Of a stretch of 64,000 nt of DNA, positions 33,781 to 44,325 are shown piece after piece (position 1 is the stretch's first letter; the number at the start of each line of letters is the position of its first letter). The notes under the pieces were generated by a model. That model worked only from the letters and a program-made list of their open reading frames with translations, did no database searches and had not been told where the DNA came from. A program made the translations under genes and the position numbers. The stretch is from Daedaleopsis sinensis (lineage: Eukaryota; Basidiomycota; Agaricomycetes; Polyporales; Polyporaceae): NCBI GenBank assembly GCA_033807695.1, contig CM066302.1, forward strand, positions 496,001-560,000, read 5' to 3'.

Positions 33781-34925
33781 CTATCTACCCTCTCCCATGA
33801 GCGCATTTACTGTCCGGGCGACGATCCCAACAGCCTCTTTGACCAGCTCTCTGTCCGCGTCACGCACCCGCTTCATGATTCGACCCTCAAACTTGTCCGG
33901 GTGGAACCTCAGCATCGTCTCGCGTAGCTTCTCCTTCCGGTCCTTCTGCGGCGGGTCTGCGTCCGGTTCGCCGCGCCCGGGAGGAAGGAGGAACTCCGAT
34001 ATGGCTTCAGCAGTGAGAGATCCCAGCAGCACGGTGCTTCGCTCTCCATGACTTGAGGATGGCGCGACGATCATGACGGGCCAGGGGATGTCCTCGAAGC
34101 GCAACATCTCCTCTTCGGGCGTCGCACACCCACTAGAAGCGGGAGCGAGAAGAGTCTTCCACCTCTCCTCATACAGCTCCCGCGCCTCGGCATCGCGCAC
34201 ACGCTCCTTGGCCCGCCTGCGCCTGCGCCGTTCCTCCTCAGCAGCACGCTCGAGCCGCTTCGTCTCCTCCCTGACCGCCTTCTCGCGTTCCTTGCGCGCC
34301 TTGCGTTCCGCCTCACGGCGTATCTGCTCCTCGTGCTCGGCCGCATGCTTCTTCCTGCAGCAGCCGGCTTCCTTCAGAACACACATGCACACACCTAACG
34401 GAGACACGGCAACACGCACCTCCACATCCCCGCGCGGACCCACTCCGCGTAGTCCTCGTCCTCCATGTACTGCGGGTCCACGCCCAGTTCATCGTCCATC
34501 CGATCCATACCTCCACCCCGCCACCGTCTCGGGACATGTGCGTAGTCGTTCAAGGACGCCTCCATGGAGTCTAGCCGCTCATCATCGCCCATCGCACCCC
34601 ACAGCTTCTCGCGGAAGCGGGCCTCCTCGACCTCGGCACGTATCTGGTCGTAGTCGGGCTTGTGAGCGCGGTAGATACCCGCACGAGCATGAGCATTGGT
34701 CGAGCCTGAGGACGGGCCGGGCTGAGGCCCGTACTCGACGTCGCTGTCGTCGAAGACGTCACTAGAGTCGGCGGTGCGGTGTCGTTTGCGTGCGTAGTGG
34801 TCCTCGTGCTCGTGCTCGTGGAGTTGGTGTTTCGCAGCTTTGCGTGCTGCTCTACGTGCCTTGCGCAGATCGCGCTCTGCCTGCTCTGCGGGCGTGCGTT
34901 TCAGGTGTAGTTTGTTGGAGGACAT
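33781..34925 (-). CDS. NFKBIL1-like / J-domain-related nuclear protein
   Basis: Two exons, 34420-34925 and 33781-34354, give 359 residues. The N-terminus is very basic (KARRAARKAAKHQL) with a His/Glu cluster, followed by an acidic segment (DDSDVEYG). A long charged helix (EEQIRREAERKARKEREKAVR onward) leads to EDIPWPV and the C-terminal LRETMLRFHPDKFEGR, where HPD sits as in a J domain. This order (charged helix, IPWP, HPDKF) is that of the NF-kappa-B inhibitor-like protein 1 family found across eukaryotes; the human member has been linked to RNA processing. No ankyrin repeats are visible. The donor GTGCGT and acceptor CTGCAG of the single intron restore the codon for Arg. Divergent from the gene at 35055. 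Confidence 0.8.
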
Positions 34926-35054
34926 AGACTGAGAAAGTCGTAGTGATGGTAGGAGGAGAGATAGCTGTGTCGGGCGCTCAACTCTCAGCGCTCGGCACTC
35001 TGAATCCTATTCTGGTCGCGCGAAGTTCCCCCTGGGATCGAGTTAACCACGACC
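34926..35054. promoter_or_regulatory. Short divergent promoter (129 bp)
   Basis: Only 129 bp separate the start codons of the minus-strand NFKBIL1-like gene and the plus-strand gene at 35055. The interval has pyrimidine-rich TCCTCC motifs on one strand and no clear TATA box. Co-regulation is plausible but not shown. Confidence 0.5.
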
Positions 35055-36280
35055 ATGGCGAAACGCAAAATTTCAGGTCTGAGCGGGCTTCAGCTTGAGG
35101 TTGCACTTCAAAAGCTTCAGGATCTCCGTTCATCGCTCACACGCCCGGTTGAAGAGGTGCCCGATTCTGACCCCTCGCCGGTGGACGCCCTCGCGGACCA
35201 GCTCGACAAAATGATGGACACGGTACTCTTCCGGATGAAGGATCCAATAGTAAGAATCTATTTGATGATCTTCTTTTTTTACTCTCACCTGTACCAGTCT
35301 CTCTCGTTCAATTTTGCCGATCACGAGGCGTTAGAGAGGTTCAACGTTCAACATCAGAGGCAAAGGCAATCTCAGGCTCCAATCCAACCTCACGGACACC
35401 ATTCGAACCTCCTCGGCCCTCGGCACTGATAAATTGTGGTCAAACGAGTACTTGTGCAACCATCTTATCTTCCTCGACGAATGTTTCACCAATGAGGTAT
35501 GTTATGTACTATTGCGACAGCCTGAGCGCGTGGCGAGATTCTAATCACGGTCGAAGAATGATACCCCTTCGCGGATGTTCCTCGATGCCTTCTTCTCTAG
35601 GGCTATTGAAATGGTTCCGCCCTCTCACAAGGCTACAGCAGTGTTGGACAACGCTATACCTGCTGTTCAGCCGAGAGAAACCCAGGAATACACGGTCTCA
35701 GGTGTCATAGACTACACAGTATATGTTTCACAAGCCAAAGGTGCGTAGTCTCCAATCAGGTTGTCGTACCTCCAGCATTAGTCTAACTCGATTCACAGAT
35801 ATTTATGTACGGCTCTTTCCAACGCCGCACAAAGAATGTGGAAATCGCTCAGTCGCATTCCTTGCTGCCGAAGCTAAAGACTCTGACTTCACCGGCCCCC
35901 TCGTGTCGTATCTCCCTGAGATCTTACTCGAACTCGTCGCTTGTGCGAAACTGTTTCAGCACGTTATATCACATACTTCCTCTAGTACCAAGCTCATATT
36001 CTGTCCTCAGAAAGTCGCATATCCGTGGAACGCTGACCACCGGAAGTGGTTCTTCATCATCGTGGACATTGACGATGATGGCGACGGGGCGTCGTACTGG
36101 ATTTCGGATGCAATCGAGTGGATATCAAGTAGCACAGGCACTTTTGAAACGTCGACGGAAGAGATGAATCCCGCACTCATTGCCGGCATCCTGGCATCAT
36201 GGGTGATTAGGAATGCGTTGTCTTTCCCGATACAATATTCTGACTTGTGTGCGGGTGACCGCTGTGTAGATGCAACATAG
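35055..36280 (+). CDS. Fungal hypothetical protein, possible PD-(D/E)XK nuclease-like fold
   Basis: Exons 35055-35249, 35335-35496, 35557-35740 and 35799-36280 give 340 residues; the acceptor before 35335 was chosen because it is the one that keeps NLRLQSNLTDTIRT in frame, and a donor at about 35223 is an alternative end for exon 1. The second half is typical of a mushroom multi-gene family: GVIDYTVYV, then VAFLAAEAKDSD, a helix EILLELVACAKLF, and WFFIIVDIDDDGDGASYW. The E-A-K after a hydrophobic strand, preceded by D in VIDYTV, resembles the active-site signature of PD-(D/E)XK nucleases; that is inference from motif shape only. The C-terminus may be altered by an extra intron (GTGATT near 36200). 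Confidence 0.65.
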
Positions 36281-36580
36281 TTTCAAGGAGTTCAACGGCG
36301 ATGAATGGTTTCTTTGTTAACGAAATCCTCAGAGGATTGTACTTAAGGAAGAAGGGAAACGGGTTACTACTCTTAAATTATCATTGAGGTCATGAATGCC
36401 GACTTGCTTCGCGTAGATTGGCTGGTCTCGTGCCGTTGCTCTCAGGTGGAGGTGCAAGAAAGCGCAGATGTTATTAATTCATAATAAGATACTGGTATGA
36501 CTAAACGAGTGTGTGCGCGAAGGAATCGGAGTTTGTTTTGTGTAGTTGACTGGGCGAAGGCGGAGCTGCGATGCCAGAGT
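36281..36580. other. Convergent intergenic gap
   Basis: Three hundred bases between two converging genes; presumed 3' ends. AATAAT-type A/T-rich stretches at about 36370 and 36475 could serve as polyadenylation signals. Confidence 0.35.
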
Positions 36581-38956
36581 CTAGAAGGCGGCAGAAACAA
36601 CGCCGGTAGTCGAGACACCGACTGACCTACTAGTACTAGTACTAGTAGTAGTAGGAGTAGTAGGAGTAGTAGGGACGATGCTGGTAGTAGGGACGACGCT
36701 GGTAGTAGGGACGACGCTGGTAGTAGGGACGACGCTGGTAGTAGCCACGACGCTGGTAGTAGGGACGACGCTGGTAGTAGGGACGATGCTGGTAGGGATG
36801 GCAGTAGTGGTAGAGTTGCTAGAGGGGATCGGTGTTGTGCTAGTAACTGAACTTGTCGTAGTACTGGTAGAAGCAGCAGTGGTCGAAGTGGGGGTGGGGG
36901 TGGGAGTGTAGGTTTGGCCAATGTACGGGGCGCAGACGTTGGGATCGTGGAGCTTGGACGGGTCTTGGGTCATATAACCGCGTTTGAGAGCCTCGTAGTA
37001 CGACCTGTCGATGCATAGACAAATATAAGCTTCCCTCCACCAACACGAAATGGTAGTGCTCGACTGACCACTGGCGGTTGTAGACACTAGTCGCCTCGAC
37101 CTTGAAGTTCCAGAACTACACAACGTAAATGTGGTCATTGAGACACGGCCCCGAAGCAGTGACATCTGCGCGTGACTTACGATCCAACCGCGACCCTGAG
37201 AATACGTGAGTTTCTGCGCATCAGCCCACTTGTAGAGGAACTCGTCGGTGGCGTTGAACTGCGTCGGCAGTGCCCACTCGCCGAACCATAGAGGCGTGTT
37301 GCCCAGCGCAGCATCGCTCGGGACACGGTTGAGGTTGCAAATGTGGATCATGTACGCAAGCTCGTTCGGATCAGTGACCCCCTGTGCGCGATGGTCAGCG
37401 TCATCAGTGGGAACCAACCTGAAGTCATCTGTACTCACCCCAAAGCTGTAGTAGAGATGGTTGTCGTAGGCCATAGGACCACTCGCAGCGTCGGCAGGGT
37501 TCGCGTGCCCAGCTCCCCACTGCCAACTAACGTCCATGAAGCTGCGGGTATATTGTCAGCTCGCTTGGCATCGATATAGACTTCTGCTGCTCACTTCGCA
37601 ACTAGAGGCTCTCTCTGCTTCGAAGTGGCCGCCTTGAAGTCAAGGTTGAACCTCAGCTTCTGGCTGAGATCGACGATGATGGGGACCGAAGACAAGAGCG
37701 CTTTCTGAACCTCGAAATTCAGAAACCCGGAGCCGGTGGCAGTAGCAGAGATTGCCGCCGTGACATTAGAGAGCGACAGGTTCAGATCGAGGTCAAGGCC
37801 AAGACCAAGACCAAAACTCGGTTTGCCGATGCCGAGGGTGGCCTCGACCGCGCGCAATGTCTGCACGTAGTTCTTCTGGACTATTTTGGACGCATTGGTA
37901 AGTAGTGGCACAAAGGAAGAGTAATGTATGTCGCGTACAGTCGCCGTAGCCCGGGGTCTTCGACGAGTCCATGATAGGCTCGTTCACCGCCTCGATCGAA
38001 AACACGTTTTCGAAGTCGGGGTGAAGGTGAGAGATCGCGGTCATGACGGCGGTCCAGACGAGAGCACGCTGGTAGTTGTACGGAGTCTGCATTGCGGTGG
38101 TGTCAGCAAACACGCGCTCCGACGACGACGACAACTGGCTCAGAGAGCTCACGTAGAACTGCACATCACTAGTGCAACGCCCAGCGAATTGCTGATTAGC
38201 GGTTTGGACACCTGGAAGAGCATGGTGGTCGAGAATCACGGAGATCCCAGCATCCTTGAGAGCCTTCAGGCCGCGTACCTGGAGTTCAAGGGTGAGTACC
38301 CGTAAACGTAACATAATGTAAGGGTGCATGTGCGTACAAGGTGGTGGATTCCGCCACGAGGGTAGAACTCAGTCTTGCGGTCGACGAGACGCTCCACAAT
38401 CCAGTAACCGAGCTGAGAATATGGTTGTGATGCAAGTAGTAAGTCAGCTATGGCCCAGTCTGTTAGATGAAGAGACTATGACTCACGGGGATACGGACGG
38501 TGTTGATCCCAGCAGCCACGAGAGTATCAACATCAGTGTGGTTGAACCAGGAGGACCTTGCTATAGGGTAAGCGAGATGTTGGGGCCAAATGCAAGCACA
38601 AACTCACCAGTGTGTCTCAAAGCGTTCGTCGACGGAGTCGGGGTATGCTTGAGCGAGTGCGCTGAACACTGTTGGTGAATCGATGTTGGACGCATAAGAG
38701 AATCACTTACAACTCCGAGCCAATGCATTCTCCACAAGGACAGCCATTCTCGCCACCCATCGACGCCCACTCTGATGTCGCTTGTTCAGACTGTTCTTGC
38801 CTGAATAAAATGGGCCACCATACCTTCGGGAAGCATCCAAGGCTCCAAGAGCAGCCACGATCCGAGGTTGACACCGTAGATCTTGTCCGGAATGGCCGCG
38901 GAGGCCTTCCTAGCCAGGGACGCAGCTAGTAGAGTAGCCGCAAACAAGAAGCGCAT
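36581..38956 (-). CDS. Secreted glucan 1,3-beta-glucosidase (GH5_9) with Thr-rich tail
   Basis: Secreted exo-beta-1,3-glucanase acting on cell-wall or substrate glucan. Twelve exons: 38824-38956, 38711-38771, 38608-38661, 38487-38556, 38412-38338 (75 nt), 38153-38278, 37939-38086, 37595-37880, 37439-37541, 37181-37381, 37069-37115 and 36581-37004; total 575 residues. A signal peptide precedes AIPDKIYGVNLGSWLLLEPW. Family marks include SWFNHTDVDTLVAAGINTVRIP, LDHHALPGVQ, the acid/base Glu in AVNEPIM (about 209) and the nucleophile Glu in WFGEWALP (about 387). An insertion of about 50 residues rich in Gly/Leu/Asp follows the acid/base region. The C-terminal 110 residues are Thr/Ser/Pro/Val-rich with a six-residue repeat, likely O-glycosylated. 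Unlike the two other glucanases here it has no membrane helix near the N-terminus. Confidence 0.92.
36659..36800 (-). repeat. 18-bp minisatellite encoding a PTTSVV repeat
   Basis: About seven tandem 18-bp units (GGGACGACGCTGGTAGTA on the plus strand) with a few substitutions, inside the last exon of the glucanase. Each unit adds six residues (PTTSVV) to the Thr-rich tail, so unit gain or loss stays in frame. Confidence 0.9.
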
Positions 38957-39394
38957 GTTGCACGGTAGAAAGGAGTGATACCGCACGGATTCTGAAAGGA
39001 GAGGAAAGGAGCGAAAGGAACAGGGAGTGTCCTGGTCCACGTACGTATCCTTCGAGTAGCTTTTGTAGCTTCACTGTCTGCTGATTTACGATCCCATCTA
39101 TCCCATGCTGCTGTCATGATGCCGTTTAGCGGGGCTTGGTGCGAGTTCACCGGACTGCTATGCAGCTGCTAGCACGGTTCTTGAACATCGACGTGATCGT
39201 CTGTGATCGTGAGCGACACGAGGATTGGCTATGATGTGAGTACTGGGTAGTCAAATCCCGTTTAGCCTTCAGTGAAGCGCCATCCGAAATCCGATGGAAC
39301 ACGGTCTAACACGGTCCATCGGACCCTATCGGACCTGTCCTTGAAAAAACAACACGCAGCGTCTACGTTGCTTATTCAAGCAAACTAATTGAAA
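38957..39394. other. Promoter side of the secreted glucanase
   Basis: Upstream region of the minus-strand glucanase. No gene seen. No unambiguous TATA box was identified. Confidence 0.4.
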
Positions 39395-39396
39395 TA

Positions 39397-39777
39397 CTGT
39401 ACGTCCCAGACATTAGGCGAAGCGAATTGACCCTAACCTAAGGCGTGGGAATCGGACTGTCAAGCGCAAGGTGCCAGGGGACAAGGGACATAGGCGAAGC
39501 GCTCGTCCTCTCCCCCAGACGAAAGTCTACGAAAGTGTTTGTCGACGACTTCTAGGTCCCATTCGGGTGCTATGAACTGCGAATATAGCGTCCACAAGGT
39601 GCTTGAGCTGTGGAAAGAATCCGCCACAATTGTGGCAAAAATGTCATTGGAAATTACCACATATGGTAAGTTTTAGCTAGGCGAAGAGGACCCCGGGACA
39701 TGGGGACAAGCGCCCGTTTAGGCGAGGCGAAAGGCCCTCGGGGACAGGGGACTTCGCCTAATGTCTGGGACGTACAG
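39397..39777. mobile_element. 381-bp inverted-repeat element with TA target duplication (MITE)
   Basis: Perfect 26-bp terminal inverted repeats: 39397-39422 and its reverse complement at 39752-39777, starting CTGTACGTCCCAGAC. The element is flanked by TA on both sides (39395-39396 and 39778-39779). Subterminal copies of GGCGAAG/GGCGAGGCG and GGGGACA motifs occur inside. No transposase frame is present, so it is a non-autonomous element. TA target preference points to the Tc1/mariner-type superfamily. Confidence 0.88.
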
Positions 39778-39779
39778 TA

Positions 39780-40198
39780 GACGTGACAAGTTAGCCAGCT
39801 ACTACTTGAGAGCGACTTTGCTCTTCCGCGACTCTTATACTATGTGCTGAGTAACTTTGACGTTCAAGAGCTTTTACGAAGTGATCCTTGCTTACCCCGG
39901 TCCAGGTGGTCCAGCAAATCAAATTCCATGACTCCGTGGAGCTACCCTAAGACATGACGTATGCCAGTGAACGAGCGGACTTAAGGTTGTGAGGTAAACC
40001 CGCCGCTTGTTTCATCGATGTTGTCTGATGTTGTCTGAAGATCAGTAAATTGCTCGCGGTACCAATTCCGATCGCACAAGTGTCACAGCTTTATGTAAAT
40101 GTCGTACGAAGCGTTATACGCACCGCCGTAAACACAGCGAATTGAGTCGCGAGCTCGTCTGACTCGAGCTTGGGATGTCCCACAAGATGCTACGACAT
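39780..40198. other. Non-coding, left part of duplicated block
   Basis: No gene. From about 40005 to 40200 it matches 44330-44456 in the right-hand block (shared CGCCGTAA.CACAGCGAAT and ACTCGAGCT.GGGATGT stretches). Confidence 0.6.
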
Positions 40199-40200
40199 TA

Positions 40201-41032
40201 GGGCTGCTCAATAGGGGTTGCTCAATTTTGTTCGTTCGCTGCTGTTCGTTCGGAGGTGTTCGTTGGCAACAAGCTGATGGATGATGCGCATCTCTGCCGA
40301 TGTCAAGCCATTTCTCGAGCGCCTCTGGAGTAAATCCCAACTCCTCGTCCACGTTTGGTAACTGGAAGCTTATGTAACGTCAAGGTATGCGCTTATCTAA
40401 CTTGTTTGCGACCTCAGTATGGGCTCAAAACTCGTGGTCGTAATGCACTGTGCTCATAGAATTATTGCGCAGGCTTTAATGAGCTTCGATGAGGATGTGG
40501 AGGGCCCCTGCCCATATGCCTCAACGAAGGGATATCCAGGAGTGTTAGGGTTTAGCTAGGGTTAGGTCCCGGGATACCTTCTCGGCTCGCACACCTCCCC
40601 TCGCATCAAAGCGCCACTCCACGTAGCCGACGAACACCTCCCAACGAACAGCAGCGAACGAACAAAATTGAGCACCCCTAATTCTTGAGGGCCGTTTCGA
40701 AACGCAGTTGACCTACGAAAGTCGTCGAGATGCCGGTAAGTGCCGAGGCTGATGGTGATGCAGCGCTAAGACTACTTACCTGCTCTTCCTTGCATCTCCC
40801 TCCTCCCCTCCTTCACTGTCTGCATATGAGATGTCGGCAGATAGCAGATGTTTTCTGCTCTGACACTCTCGATTCTCGAAGAATTAGGTGCATTGCTGAG
40901 CGTTGGACGTCGACGGCAACTTTGGGACTTCGAGCTCAACCTGACCGCATTTGGATGGCCACTGCCACCCATCAGCGGCATCGAGCGGCATCTCGACGAC
41001 TGTTCGTCAGTCGACTGCGAATTGAGCAGCCC
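40201..41032. mobile_element. Outer TA-flanked inverted-repeat element, split by a nested one
   Basis: Ends GGGCTGCTCAA (from 40201) and its inverse TTGAGCAGCCC (to 41032), flanked by TA at 40199-40200 and 41033-41034. The homologous sequence near 44448-44470 lacks the whole element, giving a natural empty site (ACATTACTTACTC against ACATTA-element-TAATACTTACTTACTC). A second element is inserted right after its left end, so the visible left terminus is only 11-12 bp. No transposase frame. Confidence 0.82.
40214..40678. mobile_element. Inner nested inverted-repeat element (465 bp)
   Basis: Imperfect terminal inverted repeats of about 55 bp: 40214-40268 and 40624-40678. They begin GGGG(T)TGCTCAATTTTG and contain TTCGTTCGCTGCTGTTCG. 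Flanked by TA at 40212-40213 and 40679-40680. Its terminus (GGGGTTGCTCAATT) resembles that of the host element (GGGCTGCTCAATT), so the two are related families. Non-autonomous. Confidence 0.85.
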
Positions 41033-41254
41033 TAATACTTACTTACTCGATGAACTCATGGCATGCAATTCTACACCAAGCCCGAAACTCGCGAATGGTA
41101 GACTACTTACATGAACTCGCTATGCGCCACCGGATTTCTTAGGACCAACTGTCAGCATCGAGATCATCGAGGAGACTGCCACGCTCACCTTCTTTCCCAT
41201 GACGACCGAAGTACCGTGAGCTCCGCCCTCTAGCAGAGCTTGCCCGCGCAGCGC

Positions 41255-41537
41255 TCAGCGGCAGTTGTGGATCCCGTGGGTGCACGTCGTGCAGAACGCG
41301 CCCCCGATGCCGTCCTCGACGCAGCACGGCGTCGCATCGCCATACGTGGTCCTGCAGTACGCGTTCGGGGCCGGGGCCCCCGCGCGCGCTCCACTCGCGC
41401 TCTTCGAGCGTGCCGTCAGGGCGCACGCAGGCGTTGCGAGCGACGACGGTCCCGATGGTTGGGTTCGCGGAAACTGGGGTCTGGCCGATGGTGAGGGCGG
41501 CGGCGACGAGTGCGGAGGCGAGGCTGATGAGCTGCAT
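41255..41537 (-). pseudogene. Frameshifted copy of the small secreted cysteine-rich protein
   Basis: Starts like the intact gene at 44728-45054 (signal peptide MQLISLASALVAAALTIGQT) and ends with the same CCVEDGIGGAFCTTCTHGIHNC, but in another frame. After TGGAGCGCGC, 47 bp present in the intact copy are missing; this removes one Cys and shifts the frame. The unshifted frame runs on into arginine-rich sequence. Unless an unseen splice repairs it, this copy is dead. Confidence 0.8.
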
Positions 41538-42732
41538 GATGCTGATGGTGTGCTGTCTGGAGCTGGAGATGTGCGAGCGGATGCTGGTGTCGATGTGTGA
41601 AGGGCAATACCGAGGTGGGTGGGTTGCTGAGAACACACAGAGCAAAGAAGGTACCCTTGTTATATGCCTCTTGAGTCCCTAGGCAGAACGAGATCATCGA
41701 CATCGACTGTACGCAACAACAACGGATACACCTACAGCAGTGGCAATGGCAAAGATTGACCGGTACGGGACGTAGCGCGTCGGGGGCGGCCTCGCGCGGG
41801 GAGGCAGAGACAAATTACAGCAGTAAGTTTGCAAACGTAGCACAGCAAGAGAGACAGGCAACCTTCCGTGACACCTACACTTACATGTTAGCCGGCTCGT
41901 AGCCGTGAATTCTAACTAGCTCTGCGAACTCAATGCGTCAATTTGACTTGCAGTCCCTCGCATCTGTCAGATGTCAGATACTCACCTGCAACCGCGCGCG
42001 CACACAAGGGCGATTTGAGCTACTAATGATTTGACCTTCAGTTCACGTCAGAGCCGGTTATCCCTGGGCCGGTCCCGATTAGCACGACGGTGGGGCCCAT
42101 AAGTGACTTCACTGAAATCAGCCACGACCGGTGCGGTCTACGTTCTGCTGTGGGATGTGCGATGACGACGCCGCTGGCACACGTAGTGCTAGTGATGTGA
42201 GACGGTGCGAACGTATGACACAAGATAACCACAGAGCGTACCTCGAGGGACATGTGTCCCTGAGATTGGATTTCCCCGACTGCATAACATTCGAGCTCCC
42301 TGGAACACCGTGCTCGTCCGGTGCTGGAGATGCAACGACCCCGACAACATGACATGCCGAGACACTGTGTCATCGTCCGGCAAGACTAAGGACGAGACCA
42401 CAAGGGTTAGCCCGAGAAGTTGGTGAGGAGAATCATTCACTCACTTCGTGCACTGTTGTCCGACCGGGAAAGCCGATGCGAATCCCCGAGCGGCGGGCGC
42501 ATACAGGAAACTGGTTTCATCGCATAATGAGGGGAGATGAGAGGACATATAGTGCTACATACAGGTATATTCAAGTTTCCTATCAACACAATGCGGAATC
42601 TGTATCCGCGATAGCCAAACTGTCCCTGGGACACGCGGCGGGGACGATAAGATAATAGCTGGTACTCATAAGGGGTCCGCAAGACAAGAATTAGACTTTG
42701 ACGACTGGTTGTAGACGGGGGAGACTGAGGCC
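41538..42732. other. Non-coding, duplicated at 45055-46110
   Basis: Upstream of the pseudogene. The whole stretch aligns with 45055-46110 in the other block, for example CGGGACACGCGGCGGGGACGATAAG at about 42628 and 46007, with many substitutions and indels. No gene in either copy. Confidence 0.7.
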
Positions 42733-43872
42733 GGCACAATCTGCGGCGCGGCCTTGACCTTGGGTTGACGCGTTCGTCGAGCAACTGGAGAACCAGGCCG
42801 GGCTACTACCCCTCTGGCTCCGTCTGGTAGCCGAATGCGTTGACCACGCGTTCAAGACACCACTGTACAGCTGTTTGCGAAATGATTGATTTTCGCACTC
42901 CGCCACATGCGACTGCAGATTCGACGTGAGAAATTCAGAAAATTCAGAAAATTCAGAATCTTGCCACTCTCCCTTTTGTACGTCTGGATACTTTGTATGC
43001 AGGTTGTTTAGTGGCGAAGAAACACCTGCGAAGTTGATTGGTGTCCGTATCTCTCTCGGTTGGGGAGATCGAGGTGCCACTTCATCATTCTGCTCTCGGA
43101 GGTGGCGAGAGACAACAGTGACATTCTGGTATCAGATAGTTGTCCAGATCCCATATATAGTGCTCTATACTCTTTGCTGATAGCACAATAGGTAGTAATG
43201 CCAGTGCTCAATGCTGTAGACTGTTCCGACGTCTCTGACGCAATTGGCGCCCGTACACGCTAGAAGGTGGTGTAAGTACCTCTGGGTATCTTCTGTCCAA
43301 CTTCTGTCGCTCACTCTACAATCGCTATCATCTCAGAGATAGCATAATGAGTCCGTAATGAGTGGACGGCTCATAGTGAGTACTATTTTTCCTCAGCAAA
43401 CACTTGGTGTTCGCAGGGGAGTCAAAAAGAGTCGAACATAATGTGTCCTGGCCAAGTTAAGATCTCTGATACATTCAGTTTTGGTCTGATTCGTCCAGAA
43501 TTTCGTGTGAGGTCGGTTCATGATGGCCTTGATCGTCACAGAAAGTCTTGTAGGTGGTTGGGTATATAAAAACAGAGCCCACAGGAACTGGAGAGCCATT
43601 CTGATTTTTCTGAATTATTCGTGTCGAATCTGCAGTCGCATGTGGCGGAGTGCGAAAATCAATCATTTCGCAAACAGCTGTATGAAGCTTACCGGTGCCA
43701 TCATTCGTCTCTTCTACTGCTACATCCATAGATTTATCCTTCGGAATCCTACGCGGCTTGGTCCGGATCTCCACGACTGGCACGAGCTTCGGCGTGTTGT
43801 CTTGGCTTTGGGCTTCTGAGGCGTGTGGCCGGGTGTCTTGTCCTGCAAGACCCACCTGCGTCGTGTTCACAT
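42733..43872 (-). pseudogene. Gutted copy of the AT-hook protein gene
   Basis: Two pieces, 42733-42865 and 43683-43872, align with the beginning of the gene at 46227-48816 (48470-48816). Everything between about 46110 and 48468 of that gene is deleted here. The start codon homologue at 43870-43872 is followed at once by TGA, so translation could not begin normally. An 813-bp inverted-repeat element splits the remnant at a point corresponding to the first intron of the intact gene. Confidence 0.85.
42868..43680. mobile_element. 813-bp TA-flanked inverted-repeat element
   Basis: Long terminal inverted repeats of about 70 bp: 42868 onward (CAGCTGTTTGCGAAATGATT...) and its inverse ending at 43680. 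TA lies on both sides (42866-42867, 43681-43682). Inside the left arm is AAATTCAGA repeated three times. The intact paralogue at 48601 lacks the insertion. Interior frames are short and show no transposase motif; a segment around 43560 includes GGGTATATAAAAAC, a TATA-like sequence. Non-autonomous, Tc1/mariner-type by target site. Confidence 0.88.
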
Positions 43873-44216
43873 GCTCATTTTAAGGAATGAACGGGAGATG
43901 AGTGCGGGGATGGTCGTAGTTAGAAGGCAAACGCGCGTCGCGGACCAAGCTTCTGGACTGTACACGTGGCTTGTCACAGCTAGCCACGGGTGACAATGTC
44001 ACACCGCTCGGGGAGAGTCGTCGAGACGCCCGAGGACTCGAAGCCCAGCGAGGAGGTTGGTCCCAACTTTCTGAACATAATTTTTCCACATTAGCAATGG
44101 GAGATCGATCTCATGCGAACGCTGCTATACACTGTCACTATTTCGAAGCACTGCACGCAGATCAGTGCAATTTAAGTACTCATAGTGCTGAGGTTTACTA
44201 GGCCGTCCGACTCGGA
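43873..44216. other. Former promoter of the gutted AT-hook copy
   Basis: Aligns with 48817-49140, the upstream region of the intact AT-hook gene (shared GGTTGGTCCCA, CACTAGCAATGG-type stretches). The block duplication appears to end at about 44200. Confidence 0.7.
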
Positions 44217-44325
44217 GCCCCGGGGGTCTTCGACGAGTCTCGTTCACCGCCTGGATCGAGAACACGCTTTCAAAGTGGGGCGGAAGTGACGGCGGGAGAG
44301 CACGCTGGTAGTTGCACCGAGTCTG
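44217..44325 (-). pseudogene. Relic of a secreted GH5 glucanase
   Basis: About 110 bp matching exon 7 of the glucanase at 36581-38956 (37950-38090): the stretch around NEPIMDSSKTPG and YNQRAL-type codons is recognisable (CGGGGGTCTTCGACGAGTC..., GAGAGCACGCTGGTAGTTG). Pieces inside are missing, including the NEP codons. It marks the left edge of the second block. Confidence 0.75.

Noticed and set aside
39460..39660. 66-codon frame inside the 381-bp element as a transposase remnant
   Set aside because: Too short and lacks DDE-type motifs; the element is better described as non-autonomous.
41255..41645. 168-codon minus-strand frame as an intact extended secreted protein
   Set aside because: The N-terminal extension precedes the signal peptide and the C-terminus is the frameshifted reading; the cysteine-rich end lies in another frame.
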